NCBI GenBank assembly: GCA_028686565.1
Contig: JAQUBU010000079.1
Location: 1 to 8,869 of the forward strand
Length of the DNA stretch: 8,869 nt
Origin: Syntrophomonadaceae bacterium
GTDB taxonomy: Bacteria > Bacillota > Syntrophomonadia > Syntrophomonadales > Syntrophomonadaceae
Direction of reading: 5' to 3'
The notes under the pieces were generated by a model. The model was not told the DNA's origin. It saw only the letters and a list, made by a program, of their open reading frames with translations, and ran no database searches. Shown here one piece after another: positions 1-6,645 of this stretch. Positions within the stretch are counted from its first letter, which is position 1; each line of letters starts with the position of its first letter. A program made the translations under genes and the position numbers.

Positions 1-870
1 AAAAAAGGCGTAAAAGGAGTCTGGGCCATATTAATTCTTTATCTTATTCTTTTGGCGGCAATTGGCCTTTTGCTTTTTTTGCTATTGCCTGGTATGATCA
101 GAGAATTAAGTGAAATGGCCCGTCTGCTGCCGGGTTATGCCCAGGAGCTTGAACAGATGGTTGGTTATCTTGATCATATGAAAATGCCTGCAGAGTTAAA
201 GACAGGTTTAAGCGATAGCATCAACCAGGGAAGAGCCAGTATTTACAATGCACTAAACAGCTTTATAGGCGGTTTTTACGATTTTCTAGGCAAAATTCTA
301 GCCTTGGTTTTCTCTCCGATATTAGCCTTTTACATAATGAATGATTGGGAGAAAATCAAAGAAAGCTTTCTTAACCTTCTTTCACCCAGAGCCCGCCGAC
401 AGGTAACCATTCTGGCTACACAGATAGACATTGTATTGATAGAATTTCTCAAAGGGCATCTTATGGTTGCCACATTTGTAGGCTCGATGATTGGAATAGC
501 GGCATTTTTACTAGGGGTAAGGTTTCCTCTTTTATTGGGTCTATTGGGCGGGATTGCTGATCTGATACCATATTTCGGTGCTTTTTTAGGAGCTATACCG
601 GCAGTTATGGCAGCCATGGGGGAATCTTTTCGATTGGCAATGTATATGGCTGCTGCCGTTTTAATTATTCAGCAAGTCGAAAGCAATATTATTACCCCGC
701 GAATTATGAGCAGTAAGCTGGGGATTCACCCTCTTATGCTCGTCTTTGCATTGCTGTCGGGGGGGAAGCTCCTGGGGATATGGGGAATGCTGTTTGCAGT
801 TCCGATTCTTGCCACTCTTAAGGTAATAGTAAGATGGGGCTATCTTAAGCTGGTAGAGCGTAAGCAATAA
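1..870 (+). CDS. AI-2E family transporter, 5'-truncated by window edge (YrrI-like)
   Basis: The frame is open from base 1 to the TAA at 868-870, giving 289 residues; family members are usually about 350 residues, so roughly the first 60 are missing. It is a polytopic inner-membrane protein: hydrophobic segments lie at about residues 9-30 and again in the second half, separated by a hydrophilic, helical stretch (about 31-85) typical of the family. Family motifs are visible: GGIADLIPYFG near residue 185, QQVESNIITPRIM near 225, and a C-terminal LLGIWGMLFAVPILA segment. The family (Pfam AI-2E_transport, formerly UPF0118) is named for autoinducer-2 export in E. coli TqsA, but other members are Na+/H+ antiporters or of unknown substrate, so the substrate cannot be called. 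In Bacillus the homologue yrrI also directly precedes alaS, which supports family and locus. No terminator is seen between this gene and alaS. Confidence 0.92.
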   Translation, partial: KKGVKGVWAILILYLILLAAIGLLLFLLLPGMIRELSEMARLLPGYAQELEQMVGYLDHMKMPAELKTGLSDSINQGRASIYNALNSFIGGFYDFLGKILALVFSPILAFYIMNDWEKIKESFLNLLSPRARRQVTILATQIDIVLIEFLKGHLMVATFVGSMIGIAAFLLGVRFPLLLGLLGGIADLIPYFGAFLGAIPAVMAAMGESFRLAMYMAAAVLIIQQVESNIITPRIMSSKLGIHPLMLVFALLSGGKLLGIWGMLFAVPILATLKVIVRWGYLKLVERKQ

Positions 871-871
871 G

Positions 872-900
872 TTGACAAAGCCTTTATTCTAAAAGAAAAT
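872..900 (+). promoter_or_regulatory. Probable SigA promoter of alaS
   Basis: A perfect TTGACA at 872-877 is followed, after exactly 17 bases, by GAAAAT at 895-900 (4 of 6 to TATAAT). It lies two bases past the stop of the upstream permease and leaves a leader of about 30 bases before the alaS GTG. The -10 is imperfect, so alaS may also receive readthrough from upstream, as no terminator intervenes. Confidence 0.55.
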
Positions 901-924
901 AGATTAATGAACTTTTCGGGAAAG

Positions 925-930
925 AGGAGG
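925..930 (+). promoter_or_regulatory. Ribosome binding site fixing the GTG start of alaS
   Basis: AGGAGG, a full anti-16S match, ends 7 bases before GTG at 938. No ATG or TTG in frame near it competes, and the resulting N-terminus matches the usual AlaRS N-terminus. Confidence 0.85.
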
Positions 931-937
931 CAAGCCT

Positions 938-3583
938 GTGTGGAGCAGTAGTGAGATTCGTAAAACTTTTTTAGATTTTTTTAAGGATAATGGACATAGT
1001 GTAGTAGAAAGTTCTTCTTTAGTGCCGGTGAATGATCCTACCCTGTTGTTTACTAATGCAGGGATGAACCAGTTTAAGGATGTTTTTCTGGGAATTGACA
1101 AACGAAATTATGTACGTGCTACTACCTCGCAAAAATGTGTACGTGCCGGGGGCAAACATAATGATCTGGATACCGTAGGCAGAACTCCAAGACATCATAC
1201 TTTTTTTGAAATGCTGGGCAATTTTTCTTTTGGTGATTACTTCAAACCTGATGCAATCAAATATGCCTGGGAATTTCTAACCGTGGTAGTAAAACTACCG
1301 AAGGAAAACCTTTGGATAACTGTATTCCAGGATGATGATGAGGCTTCTGATTTGTGGCAAGAAATCACAGGCATTGATGCCGGGCGCATTGTGCGGCTGG
1401 GGGAGAAAGATAATTTCTGGAGTATGGGTGATACCGGTCCATGCGGACCGTGCAGTGAGATTCTTTATGATCGGGGTGTTCAGTATTCCTGCGGTCATCC
1501 GGAATGTGGCATAGGTATTTGCGATTGTTCCCGCTGGCTGGAGATATGGAACCTTGTTTTTATGCAGTTTAACAGGGATGAACAGGGGGTAATGACACCT
1601 TTACCGCGTCCCAGTATAGATACCGGAATGGGATTGGAGCGCCTGACATCAATATTACAGGAAGTAACAAGCAATTTTGATACCGACTTGTTTATTCCTA
1701 TAATAAAGCAAATTGAAGACCTGACTGGAATTCAATATGACCGGGGCGAAGCTGGTTTTCCTTTCCGGGTAATAGCTGACCACAGCCGGGCTTGTACCTT
1801 TCTGATTGCAGATGGAGTATTGCCCAGTAATGAAGGGCGTGGTTATGTATTGCGCCGGATATTGCGCCGGGCTTTGAGATTTGGCCGTCTATTGGGTGTA
1901 GATAAGGCCTTCCTTTTCAAGAGTGTTGATGTGGTTAGTGATTTAATGAAACAAGCCTATCCTGAATTGGAGGAAAAACGGGAGTTTATCAAAGAAGTAA
2001 TAAAAATGGAGGAAGAACGCTTTCTGCTTACTCTTAACGAAGGTATCAAAAAAGTGGAAGAAATCATTAAAGATGCGAGAGTTGAAGGTAAAAATATAAT
2101 ACCTGGTGAAGCAGCTTTTATGCTTTATGATACCTATGGTTTCCCATTGGATTTAACTGAAGATATGGCTGAGGAAAACCGATTTACAGTTGATAAAGAA
2201 ACTTTCAGCCGCTGCATGGAAGAACAGCGGCAACGTGCCCGGCAGGCCAATAAGGGTGAAGATTTCTTTGCTCAGGATCGTCTTTTGTCAGACTTGCTTT
2301 CAGGTTTTAAAAATACTGTTTTTACTGGATACGATAAGACTGCCGATACTTCACAGATACTGGCTCTGATCAAGAATGGCGCCTTACTTGATGAGGCAGC
2401 AGATGAGGAAGATGTTTTGCTGATAACTGCCAATACACCTTTTTATGCCGAAAGCGGCGGGCAATTGGCTGATGCCGGAACAATCAAAACCGATCAGGGA
2501 ACCATGGAGGTTCAAGAGGTAAAAAAACTAGCTGCCTGGGTTGTACATAAAGGAATAGTAAAAGGCAAGCTGAGGATTAAAGATAAAGTGGACTTGGCGG
2601 TTGAAACGAATACACGCTTGGATACGGCTAGAAATCATACCGCAACCCACCTTTTGCATAAAGCTTTACGCGAGGTTCTGGGGGAACATGCCCAGCAAAA
2701 AGGCTCATTAGTGGGGCCAAATCGTTTGCGCTTTGACTTTTCTCACTTATCTGCCGTCAGTGATGAAGAACTGTCCCGGGTTGAACAGATAGTGAATCAG
2801 GCGATTTGGAAAATGTATCAAGTAGGCACGATAGTTACAGGACTGGAAGAAGCCCGAGAGATTGGAGCAACAGCCCTGTTCGGTGAAAAATATGGCGAAG
2901 AAGTAAGGATTGTAAAAGTTGAAGATTTTAGCATGGAGTTATGTGGCGGAACCCATGTACAAAATACCGGGCAAATTGGTTTGTTTAAAATCCTTAGTGA
3001 AGGCAGTGTCGGATCCGGTTTGAGGAGAATTGAAGCTGTTACCGGCAGACAGGCCTGGGAGTATTTTTATCAGTTGGAGAACGAATTAAAACAGGCCGCT
3101 TTTGCTTTGCGGACTACGCCGCTGGAAATTAGTATGAAAATTGAAATTCTAAACCGCAGCCTAAAAGAAAAGGAAAAGGAACTAGATAATTTAAAAGCCC
3201 GCGTTTCAAAGGTTTCCAGCGAAGACTTGATTAGCCAGGCTTATTCTTATAAAGACGCTCAGGTCTTAATTGCTGCAGTTGAGATCGAAGACCCTGGGGT
3301 CTTAAGGCAGAATGCTGAAATGCTGCGGGATAAACTAGGCAGCGGGGTTGTCCTGCTGGCTTCAATTACCGGGGAAAACAAGGTTTCACTAGCTTGTTTT
3401 ATAAGTAAAGATCTGGTAGCCAGAGGCTTAAATGCTGGCAAACTGGTAAATGCTGCAGCTCAGATAGCTGGAGGAGGCGGCGGCGGAAGACCGGATATGG
3501 CACAAGCTGGAGCCAAGGACGTTTCCAAGCTGGGCGAGGCTTTGGAAGAAGCTAGAAATATGCTGGAAAAAACCCTTGCATAG
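938..3583 (+). CDS. alaS: Alanyl-tRNA synthetase
   Basis: Cytoplasmic class II synthetase that charges tRNA-Ala and clears mischarged Ser/Gly-tRNA-Ala. The 881 residues are full length for bacterial AlaRS. The catalytic domain spans about 1-240: motif 2 region HHTFFEMLGNFSFGDYFK at 86-103 and motif 3 DTGMGLERL at 228-236. A tRNA-recognition helical domain follows (to about 455). The editing site shows the four zinc ligands H567, H571 (HTATH) and C669, H673 (CGGTH). A helical, charged linker starts near 733, and the C-Ala/DHHA1 domain ends with the glycine run GGGGGGRPD at 845-853. An insert at 185-197 holds C185, H187, C190, C195 and C197, a likely metal site that I associate with clostridial AlaRS rather than the E. 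coli enzyme. The GTG start is fixed by AGGAGG 7 bases upstream. No frameshift or missing key residue. ireB follows after 56 bases. Confidence 0.98.
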   Translation: MWSSSEIRKTFLDFFKDNGHSVVESSSLVPVNDPTLLFTNAGMNQFKDVFLGIDKRNYVRATTSQKCVRAGGKHNDLDTVGRTPRHHTFFEMLGNFSFGDYFKPDAIKYAWEFLTVVVKLPKENLWITVFQDDDEASDLWQEITGIDAGRIVRLGEKDNFWSMGDTGPCGPCSEILYDRGVQYSCGHPECGIGICDCSRWLEIWNLVFMQFNRDEQGVMTPLPRPSIDTGMGLERLTSILQEVTSNFDTDLFIPIIKQIEDLTGIQYDRGEAGFPFRVIADHSRACTFLIADGVLPSNEGRGYVLRRILRRALRFGRLLGVDKAFLFKSVDVVSDLMKQAYPELEEKREFIKEVIKMEEERFLLTLNEGIKKVEEIIKDARVEGKNIIPGEAAFMLYDTYGFPLDLTEDMAEENRFTVDKETFSRCMEEQRQRARQANKGEDFFAQDRLLSDLLSGFKNTVFTGYDKTADTSQILALIKNGALLDEAADEEDVLLITANTPFYAESGGQLADAGTIKTDQGTMEVQEVKKLAAWVVHKGIVKGKLRIKDKVDLAVETNTRLDTARNHTATHLLHKALREVLGEHAQQKGSLVGPNRLRFDFSHLSAVSDEELSRVEQIVNQAIWKMYQVGTIVTGLEEAREIGATALFGEKYGEEVRIVKVEDFSMELCGGTHVQNTGQIGLFKILSEGSVGSGLRRIEAVTGRQAWEYFYQLENELKQAAFALRTTPLEISMKIEILNRSLKEKEKELDNLKARVSKVSSEDLISQAYSYKDAQVLIAAVEIEDPGVLRQNAEMLRDKLGSGVVLLASITGENKVSLACFISKDLVARGLNAGKLVNAAAQIAGGGGGGRPDMAQAGAKDVSKLGEALEEARNMLEKTLA

Positions 3584-3639
3584 ACGCAGGATATTCCCCG
3601 GCTAGTGTAGAAATCCTGGTAGAGAGGAGGTGCTAGCAT

Positions 3640-3894
3640 ATGCCTCAAGTGCCAGGCACAACAGTGAGTTTTAAACTGGAAAAGGATAACGAAGAAAAAA
3701 TTCGTTCCATCCTTGAGACGGTCTATCAAGCTCTGGAGGAAAAAGGCTATAATCCCATCAATCAATTAGTCGGTTTCATGATATCAGGTGAACCAGCCTA
3801 CATAACCAGTCATAACGAAGCACGGCAGGTTATCTGCAAGGTTGATAGAGATGAAATAATGGAGGTTTTACTTAAAAGCTATCTGCAGAAATAA
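3640..3894 (+). CDS. ireB: IreB family regulatory phosphoprotein (UPF0297, YrzL)
   Basis: An 84-residue soluble protein, full length for the IreB/DUF965 family. Diagnostic stretches are [20 protein letters not shown] (about 27-46), SGEPAYI (about 49-55) and the C-terminal [13 protein letters not shown]. In Enterococcus faecalis IreB is phosphorylated near its N-terminus by the PASTA kinase IreK, dephosphorylated by IreP, and restrains cephalosporin resistance; the two N-terminal threonines here, T7 and T8, are plausible phosphosites by position (inference). The start is supported by GAGGAGGTG ending 8-9 bases before ATG. It sits 56 bases after alaS with no terminator, so is probably cotranscribed with it, as in Bacillus and Clostridium. 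The kinase itself is not in the window. Confidence 0.95.
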   Translation: MPQVPGTTVSFKLEKDNEEKIRSILETVYQALEEKGYNPINQLVGFMISGEPAYITSHNEARQVICKVDRDEIMEVLLKSYLQK

Positions 3895-3905
3895 ACATGA
3901 ACGCA

Positions 3906-3965
3906 CTGGTTATAACGAGAAGCGGGCATCTTAATATTAACAATCAGGAGGCTGGTTATAACGAG
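3906..3965 (+). repeat. 14-bp direct repeat in the ireB-ruvX gap
   Basis: CTGGTTATAACGAG occurs exactly at 3906-3919 and again at 3952-3965, a 46-base period. The second copy directly follows a perfect AGGAGG (3946-3951) that has no usable start codon behind it. The repeats are in different reading frames relative to each other, so a coding origin is unlikely. They could be a regulator's paired sites or a local duplication; I see no family match. Confidence 0.6.
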
Positions 3966-4004
3966 GCGCAGTTTTTTAATAGAAAGTAGGACTTAAACAT
4001 TTAT

Positions 4005-4418
4005 ATGAGAATAATGGGTCTTGACGTAGGGGAGAAAAGAATAGGCATTGCCGTAAGCGATCCTATGGGTTGGACAGCACAAAGTCATTCCGTTTTGTAT
4101 CGGAAGCATAATGCCGGAGATTTTAAGTATCTGATACAGCTTTGCAAGGAACTTGAAGTGGAAAAGATTATAGTAGGTTATCCACGCAATATGAACGGAA
4201 CAATCGGGCCCAAGGCTTTAGAAATAGAGGAGTTCGCAAAAGAATTAGGTAAGCATACAATTCTTGCAATCGAATTTTGGGATGAACGGCTAACAACCCG
4301 AAGTGCAGAAAGAGTATTGCTGGAAGCTGATATTTCGCGCCATAAACGAAAACATATAATTGATAAACTGGCGGCTGCATATATTCTGCAGGGCTATCTT
4401 GATAGCATATTAAAATGA
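4005..4418 (+). CDS. ruvX: RuvX/YqgF family RNase H-fold nuclease (YrrK)
   Basis: 137 residues, full length for the family. The protein has an RNase H-like fold: GLDVGEKRIGIAVSD at 5-19 carries the first acidic residue D7; IIVGYPRNMNGTIG (about 54-67) is the conserved second strand and loop; WDERLTT begins at W92 (D93/E94); IIDKLAAAYILQGYLD contains D120. D7, an acidic residue of WDERLTT and D120 are the expected metal-binding set. The E. coli member is reported to act in 5' maturation of pre-16S rRNA; a Holliday-junction resolvase role is also proposed for the family. Start choice: ATG 4005 gives the usual MRIMGLDVG N-terminus, and TAG at 3987-3989 blocks any longer frame. The ribosome site is weak: AAGTAGG at 3984-3990 lies 14 bases upstream. 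Confidence 0.95.
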   Translation: MRIMGLDVGEKRIGIAVSDPMGWTAQSHSVLYRKHNAGDFKYLIQLCKELEVEKIIVGYPRNMNGTIGPKALEIEEFAKELGKHTILAIEFWDERLTTRSAERVLLEADISRHKRKHIIDKLAAAYILQGYLDSILK

Positions 4419-4441
4419 TTATCACTTAATGATTCACATAT

Positions 4442-4470
4442 TTGACAAGCCAGGTGGGAAATAATAGAAT
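4442..4470 (+). promoter_or_regulatory. Near-consensus SigA promoter of the DUF1292 gene
   Basis: TTGACA at 4442-4447 (6 of 6), a 17-base spacer, then TAGAAT at 4465-4470 (5 of 6). Transcription would begin near 4477, giving a short leader and then AGAGGTG at 4488-4494, five bases before the ATG at 4500. This is the strongest promoter match in the window. Confidence 0.8.
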
Positions 4471-4499
4471 ATCTGTAGTCTGGAGAAAGAGGTGTATTT

Positions 4500-4802
4500 A
4501 TGACTGAGGAAGAAATTTTTGATGAGGAGTTTCCCGTACTAGTTTTAGTTGACGAAGAAGGAACCGAACATCAATTTGAACTGCTGGCCGAATTAGAGAT
4601 TGAGGATGAAAAGTACCGCGTTTTGGTACCCATGGATGTGGATGTAAATGAAGATGACGAAGATTATGATGCTGAAGTAGTTATTCTTAAGGTTGTGCTG
4701 GATGAAGAAGGCACCGAATTCCTTAGTGACATAGAAGATGATGAGGAGTGGGAAATGGTCGCGGATGCTTGGCAGGAACTAGTCGACAGTGAAGACCTAT
4801 AG
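4500..4802 (+). CDS. DUF1292 family acidic protein (YrzB-like)
   Basis: A 100-residue soluble protein of unknown function. It is extremely acidic: 41 Asp/Glu against 3 Lys/Arg by direct count. The family pattern is visible: a beta-rich N-terminal part FPVLVLVDEEGTEHQFELL, then EDEKYRVLVPMD, then VVILKVVLDEEGTEFLSDI with a C-terminal EEWEMVADAWQEL helix. The segment DEEGTE occurs twice (about residues 18-23 and 67-72), possibly reflecting an internal beta repeat. The same gene (yrzB) neighbours ruvX and ireB in Bacillus, so the identification rests on sequence and synteny. It has its own near-consensus promoter and is followed within 14 bases by an intrinsic terminator, so it can be expressed as a monocistron as well as by readthrough from ruvX. 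No biochemical role is established that I know of. Confidence 0.93.
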   Translation: MTEEEIFDEEFPVLVLVDEEGTEHQFELLAELEIEDEKYRVLVPMDVDVNEDDEDYDAEVVILKVVLDEEGTEFLSDIEDDEEWEMVADAWQELVDSEDL

Positions 4803-4815
4803 ATAGAACTGTATA

Positions 4816-4843
4816 AAAATGAAGCCGTCAGGCTTCATTTTTT
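4816..4843 (+). terminator. Rho-independent terminator after the DUF1292 gene
   Basis: An 11-bp perfect stem (AAAATGAAGCC at 4816-4826, GGCTTCATTTT at 4831-4841) closes a GTCA loop and runs into a T-tract to 4843. It starts 13 bases past the stop codon. Because the stem is flanked by A on the left and T on the right, it may also work for a minus-strand transcript. Confidence 0.9.
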
Positions 4844-5009
4844 GTAGGATAAGGAAAGTTGAAAATCAAATCCTGCAAATTCAGCGATGGCCGACAAAAA
4901 TAGCCTGGACCTTACGATCTCATAGAGTAAGATCAAGGTCGATAGATTGGGAAGCTCATAATTCGCTGTGCTGAGGCTTGGCGTAAACCGGGTTTTTCTA
5001 TTTTTTTTT
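4844..5009 (+). other. Gene-free stretch with nested inverted repeats and T-run: candidate structured RNA or leader
   Basis: No credible gene is seen. Perfect complementary pairs are present: CAGCGA (4882-4887) with TCGCTG (4963-4968) encloses an inner hairpin in which GACCTT (4908-4913) pairs with AAGGTC (4935-4940) and GATCT (4916-4920) with AGATC (4930-4934), leaving a 9-base loop and a 2-base bulge. AGCCT (4902-4906) can alternatively meet AGGCT (4974-4978). The stretch ends in a T-rich run (about 4993-5009) like a termination tract, though the hairpin just before it (AAAC/GTTT around CGG) is weak. I compared it by eye with T-box, SAM, TPP, c-di-GMP, c-di-AMP, cobalamin, fluoride, purine and glycine riboswitches, SRP RNA and tmRNA and recognised none. 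The strand assignment and any function are inference. Confidence 0.35.
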
Positions 5010-5034
5010 GCACACAGATATTGTATTATAGAAT
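5008..5034 (+). promoter_or_regulatory. Weak candidate promoter for the VanW-mltG unit
   Basis: TAGAAT at 5029-5034 is a good -10, but the best -35, TTGCAC at 5008-5013, matches only TTG and sits at a short 15-base spacing. It is the only AT-rich promoter-like site between the terminator at 4843 and the TTG start at 5139; some promoter is expected here. The placement is uncertain. Confidence 0.25.
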
Positions 5035-5126
5035 AGTTGGAAATATAAAACAGTAAATATAGAGTGAAAGAATCTCCAGGGAGCTTTTGTATTAATTGCA
5101 TAATCATATTGGTTAAATCAATTATT

Positions 5127-5132
5127 GGGGGT
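5127..5132 (+). promoter_or_regulatory. Ribosome binding site favouring TTG 5139
   Basis: The run GGGGGT ending 6 bases before TTG 5139 can pair with the 16S anti-SD using G-U pairs. The alternative GTG at 5064 has no purine-rich ribosome site upstream (only AATATAGA), so the TTG is preferred. Confidence 0.5.
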
Positions 5133-5138
5133 TGGGTA

Positions 5139-6614
5139 TTGGCTAGTGAGAGGTTCAAGTCAGCATTATTGTTTACTGTGGTTTTGCTAATAGGGATAGG
5201 GCTGGCATTTTACCTGTATTTTTACCAGATATTTTACAAGGCGGACCGCTTTTTGCCCGGGGTCAAAATTGCATCAGTTACTGTTACAGGTTACAGTAAG
5301 GATGAAGCTGCCGAAATTATTCAAAAACATATTGAACAGGCTTATAATGCGCCTATTAGCTTTTACAATGAGGATTATATATATAATACCAATCTAGGAT
5401 ATTTATGCAGTGAGATCGATATCAAACATTTGCTTATCGATGCCGAGAAGCAGGAGAAAAAGCGAAGCTTATTATCCAAAGTATCTAATATGGATGGCGC
5501 GGAAAGCATAAACTATTCGGCAAAAGTTCAATATGATCAAAATATTCTTTCCGAACTTCTTGATGAATGGAATAAAGCTCTGGGTGTTGAAGCCGTTAAT
5601 GCTCGTTTGGAAGTAGATCTGGAAAAAGGTTTGATTGTTTTACCATCAAAATCGGGAAGCAGAGTGGATGAAGCCAAAACATTCAGCGGACTTCCGCAGC
5701 ATGCTGAAAGCTTTGAGTCATTAAAAATACCGATAGTGATGACTGCAGTTAATCCGCAAATACAAGAAGATGTTTTAAAAGATATGGGTGAACTCGCTGC
5801 TTTTTCAACTTGGTTTAATGCCGGAGATATTAATAGATCACACAACCTTTATCTAGCTGCATCGAGTCTTAATGGTTGTATGATTAGCCCTGGCAAAGTT
5901 TGGTCATTTAACGAGCAAGTCGGAAAGCGCGTATCGGAAACTGGTTATCGTGATGCCCTGGTTATAGTAGACGGTAAGTTTGAGCCCGGGTTGGGCGGGG
6001 GTATCTGCCAGGTTTCTTCAACCCTGTACAACGCAGTATTACTGGCAGGTTTGCAAATAATTGAACGGCATAACCATGCTTTAACCGTAGCATATGTACC
6101 AGTAGGAAGGGATGCTACAGTAGTATATGAAATACAGGATTTTCGTTTCAAAAACAATACCAGTTACCCCATATATATTCGTGCTTTAGCACGAGGAGGC
6201 AGTCTCAGGATAAATATATATGGTAATCTGGCAGAAAAAAAGCGGGTTGAATTAAGTACCTTTATTGACCAGACCATAGCTTTTAAGGAAAGCCGGCAGT
6301 TAGACAGCAGTCTTCAACCCGGAGAGGAAAAAATCGATCATGTTGGGTTTCCTGGTTATGTTGCCAGATCATATCGCAGTTACCTTGATCATGAGGGCAA
6401 GATAATAAAAAGAGAACTGCTCGCTACTGACTATTATAAACCTTTGGATAAATTGATACTGGCGGGGCCGGATCTCGATGCGCCTGAGGCTGAAGAAATA
6501 CCACCTATTGAGGAAGGGCAAGAAGAACCTGTAGATACACCGCCCACTGAGACTGAACCACTGCCTCACGAAACTATACCACCGGAGCAAATACCGCCGG
6601 TAGTACAGACATAA
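5139..6614 (+). CDS. VanW family membrane-anchored envelope protein with G5-like C-terminal region
   Basis: 491 residues from TTG 5139; GTG 5064 would add 25. One N-terminal membrane segment (about residues 8-30, after ERFK) with no cleavage box suggests a protein anchored with its bulk outside. Residues about 35-200 resemble the YoaR/PG_binding_4 region that precedes VanW domains. The VanW domain runs about 224-362, with SPGKVWSFNEQVG, GGGICQVSSTLYNA at 286-299 (C290) and DFRFKNNTSYPIYI. Residues about 365-446 look like a G5 or related wall-binding domain (QPGEEKIDHVGFPGYVARSY, then ELLATDYYKPLDKLILAGP). The last 45 residues are Pro/Glu-rich with four IPP steps, probably disordered. VanW-type proteins accompany some vancomycin-resistance clusters but their activity is unproven, so no resistance is implied. 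mltG follows after 31 bases without a terminator, so both are probably cotranscribed and act at the wall. Confidence 0.9.
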   Translation: MASERFKSALLFTVVLLIGIGLAFYLYFYQIFYKADRFLPGVKIASVTVTGYSKDEAAEIIQKHIEQAYNAPISFYNEDYIYNTNLGYLCSEIDIKHLLIDAEKQEKKRSLLSKVSNMDGAESINYSAKVQYDQNILSELLDEWNKALGVEAVNARLEVDLEKGLIVLPSKSGSRVDEAKTFSGLPQHAESFESLKIPIVMTAVNPQIQEDVLKDMGELAAFSTWFNAGDINRSHNLYLAASSLNGCMISPGKVWSFNEQVGKRVSETGYRDALVIVDGKFEPGLGGGICQVSSTLYNAVLLAGLQIIERHNHALTVAYVPVGRDATVVYEIQDFRFKNNTSYPIYIRALARGGSLRINIYGNLAEKKRVELSTFIDQTIAFKESRQLDSSLQPGEEKIDHVGFPGYVARSYRSYLDHEGKIIKRELLATDYYKPLDKLILAGPDLDAPEAEEIPPIEEGQEEPVDTPPTETEPLPHETIPPEQIPPVVQT

Positions 6615-6645
6615 ATTAAAGAAGGATTGGAAATCGTGAAGTGAG

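Noticed and set aside
871..937. T-box leader in front of alaS
   Set aside because: The gap is only 67 bases and contains neither the conserved T-box antiterminator sequence nor a specifier-loop structure or terminator; it holds only a promoter and a ribosome site.
3897..3989. 30-codon frame (ATG 3897) between ireB and ruvX as a small gene
   Set aside because: It has no ribosome site before the ATG, no recognisable composition or motif, and contains the direct repeats in different phases; treated as non-coding.
4854..4862. GAAAGTTGA, resembling the right end of the MITE-like element
   Set aside because: It matches 9 bases of the terminal repeat, but no opposite CTCAACTTTC end or flanking duplicate is found nearby, so it is probably coincidence.
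4835..5158. 107-codon minus-strand frame over the DUF1292-VanW spacer
   Set aside because: It runs back over the terminator and the T-run, has no ribosome site or domain resemblance, and its composition (Leu/Ser/Tyr-rich) fits a chance frame in AT-rich DNA.
5139..6614. VanW family protein as evidence of a glycopeptide-resistance cluster
   Set aside because: No vanH, vanA/B ligase, vanX or two-component genes are present; VanW-domain proteins are common in Firmicutes outside resistance loci.
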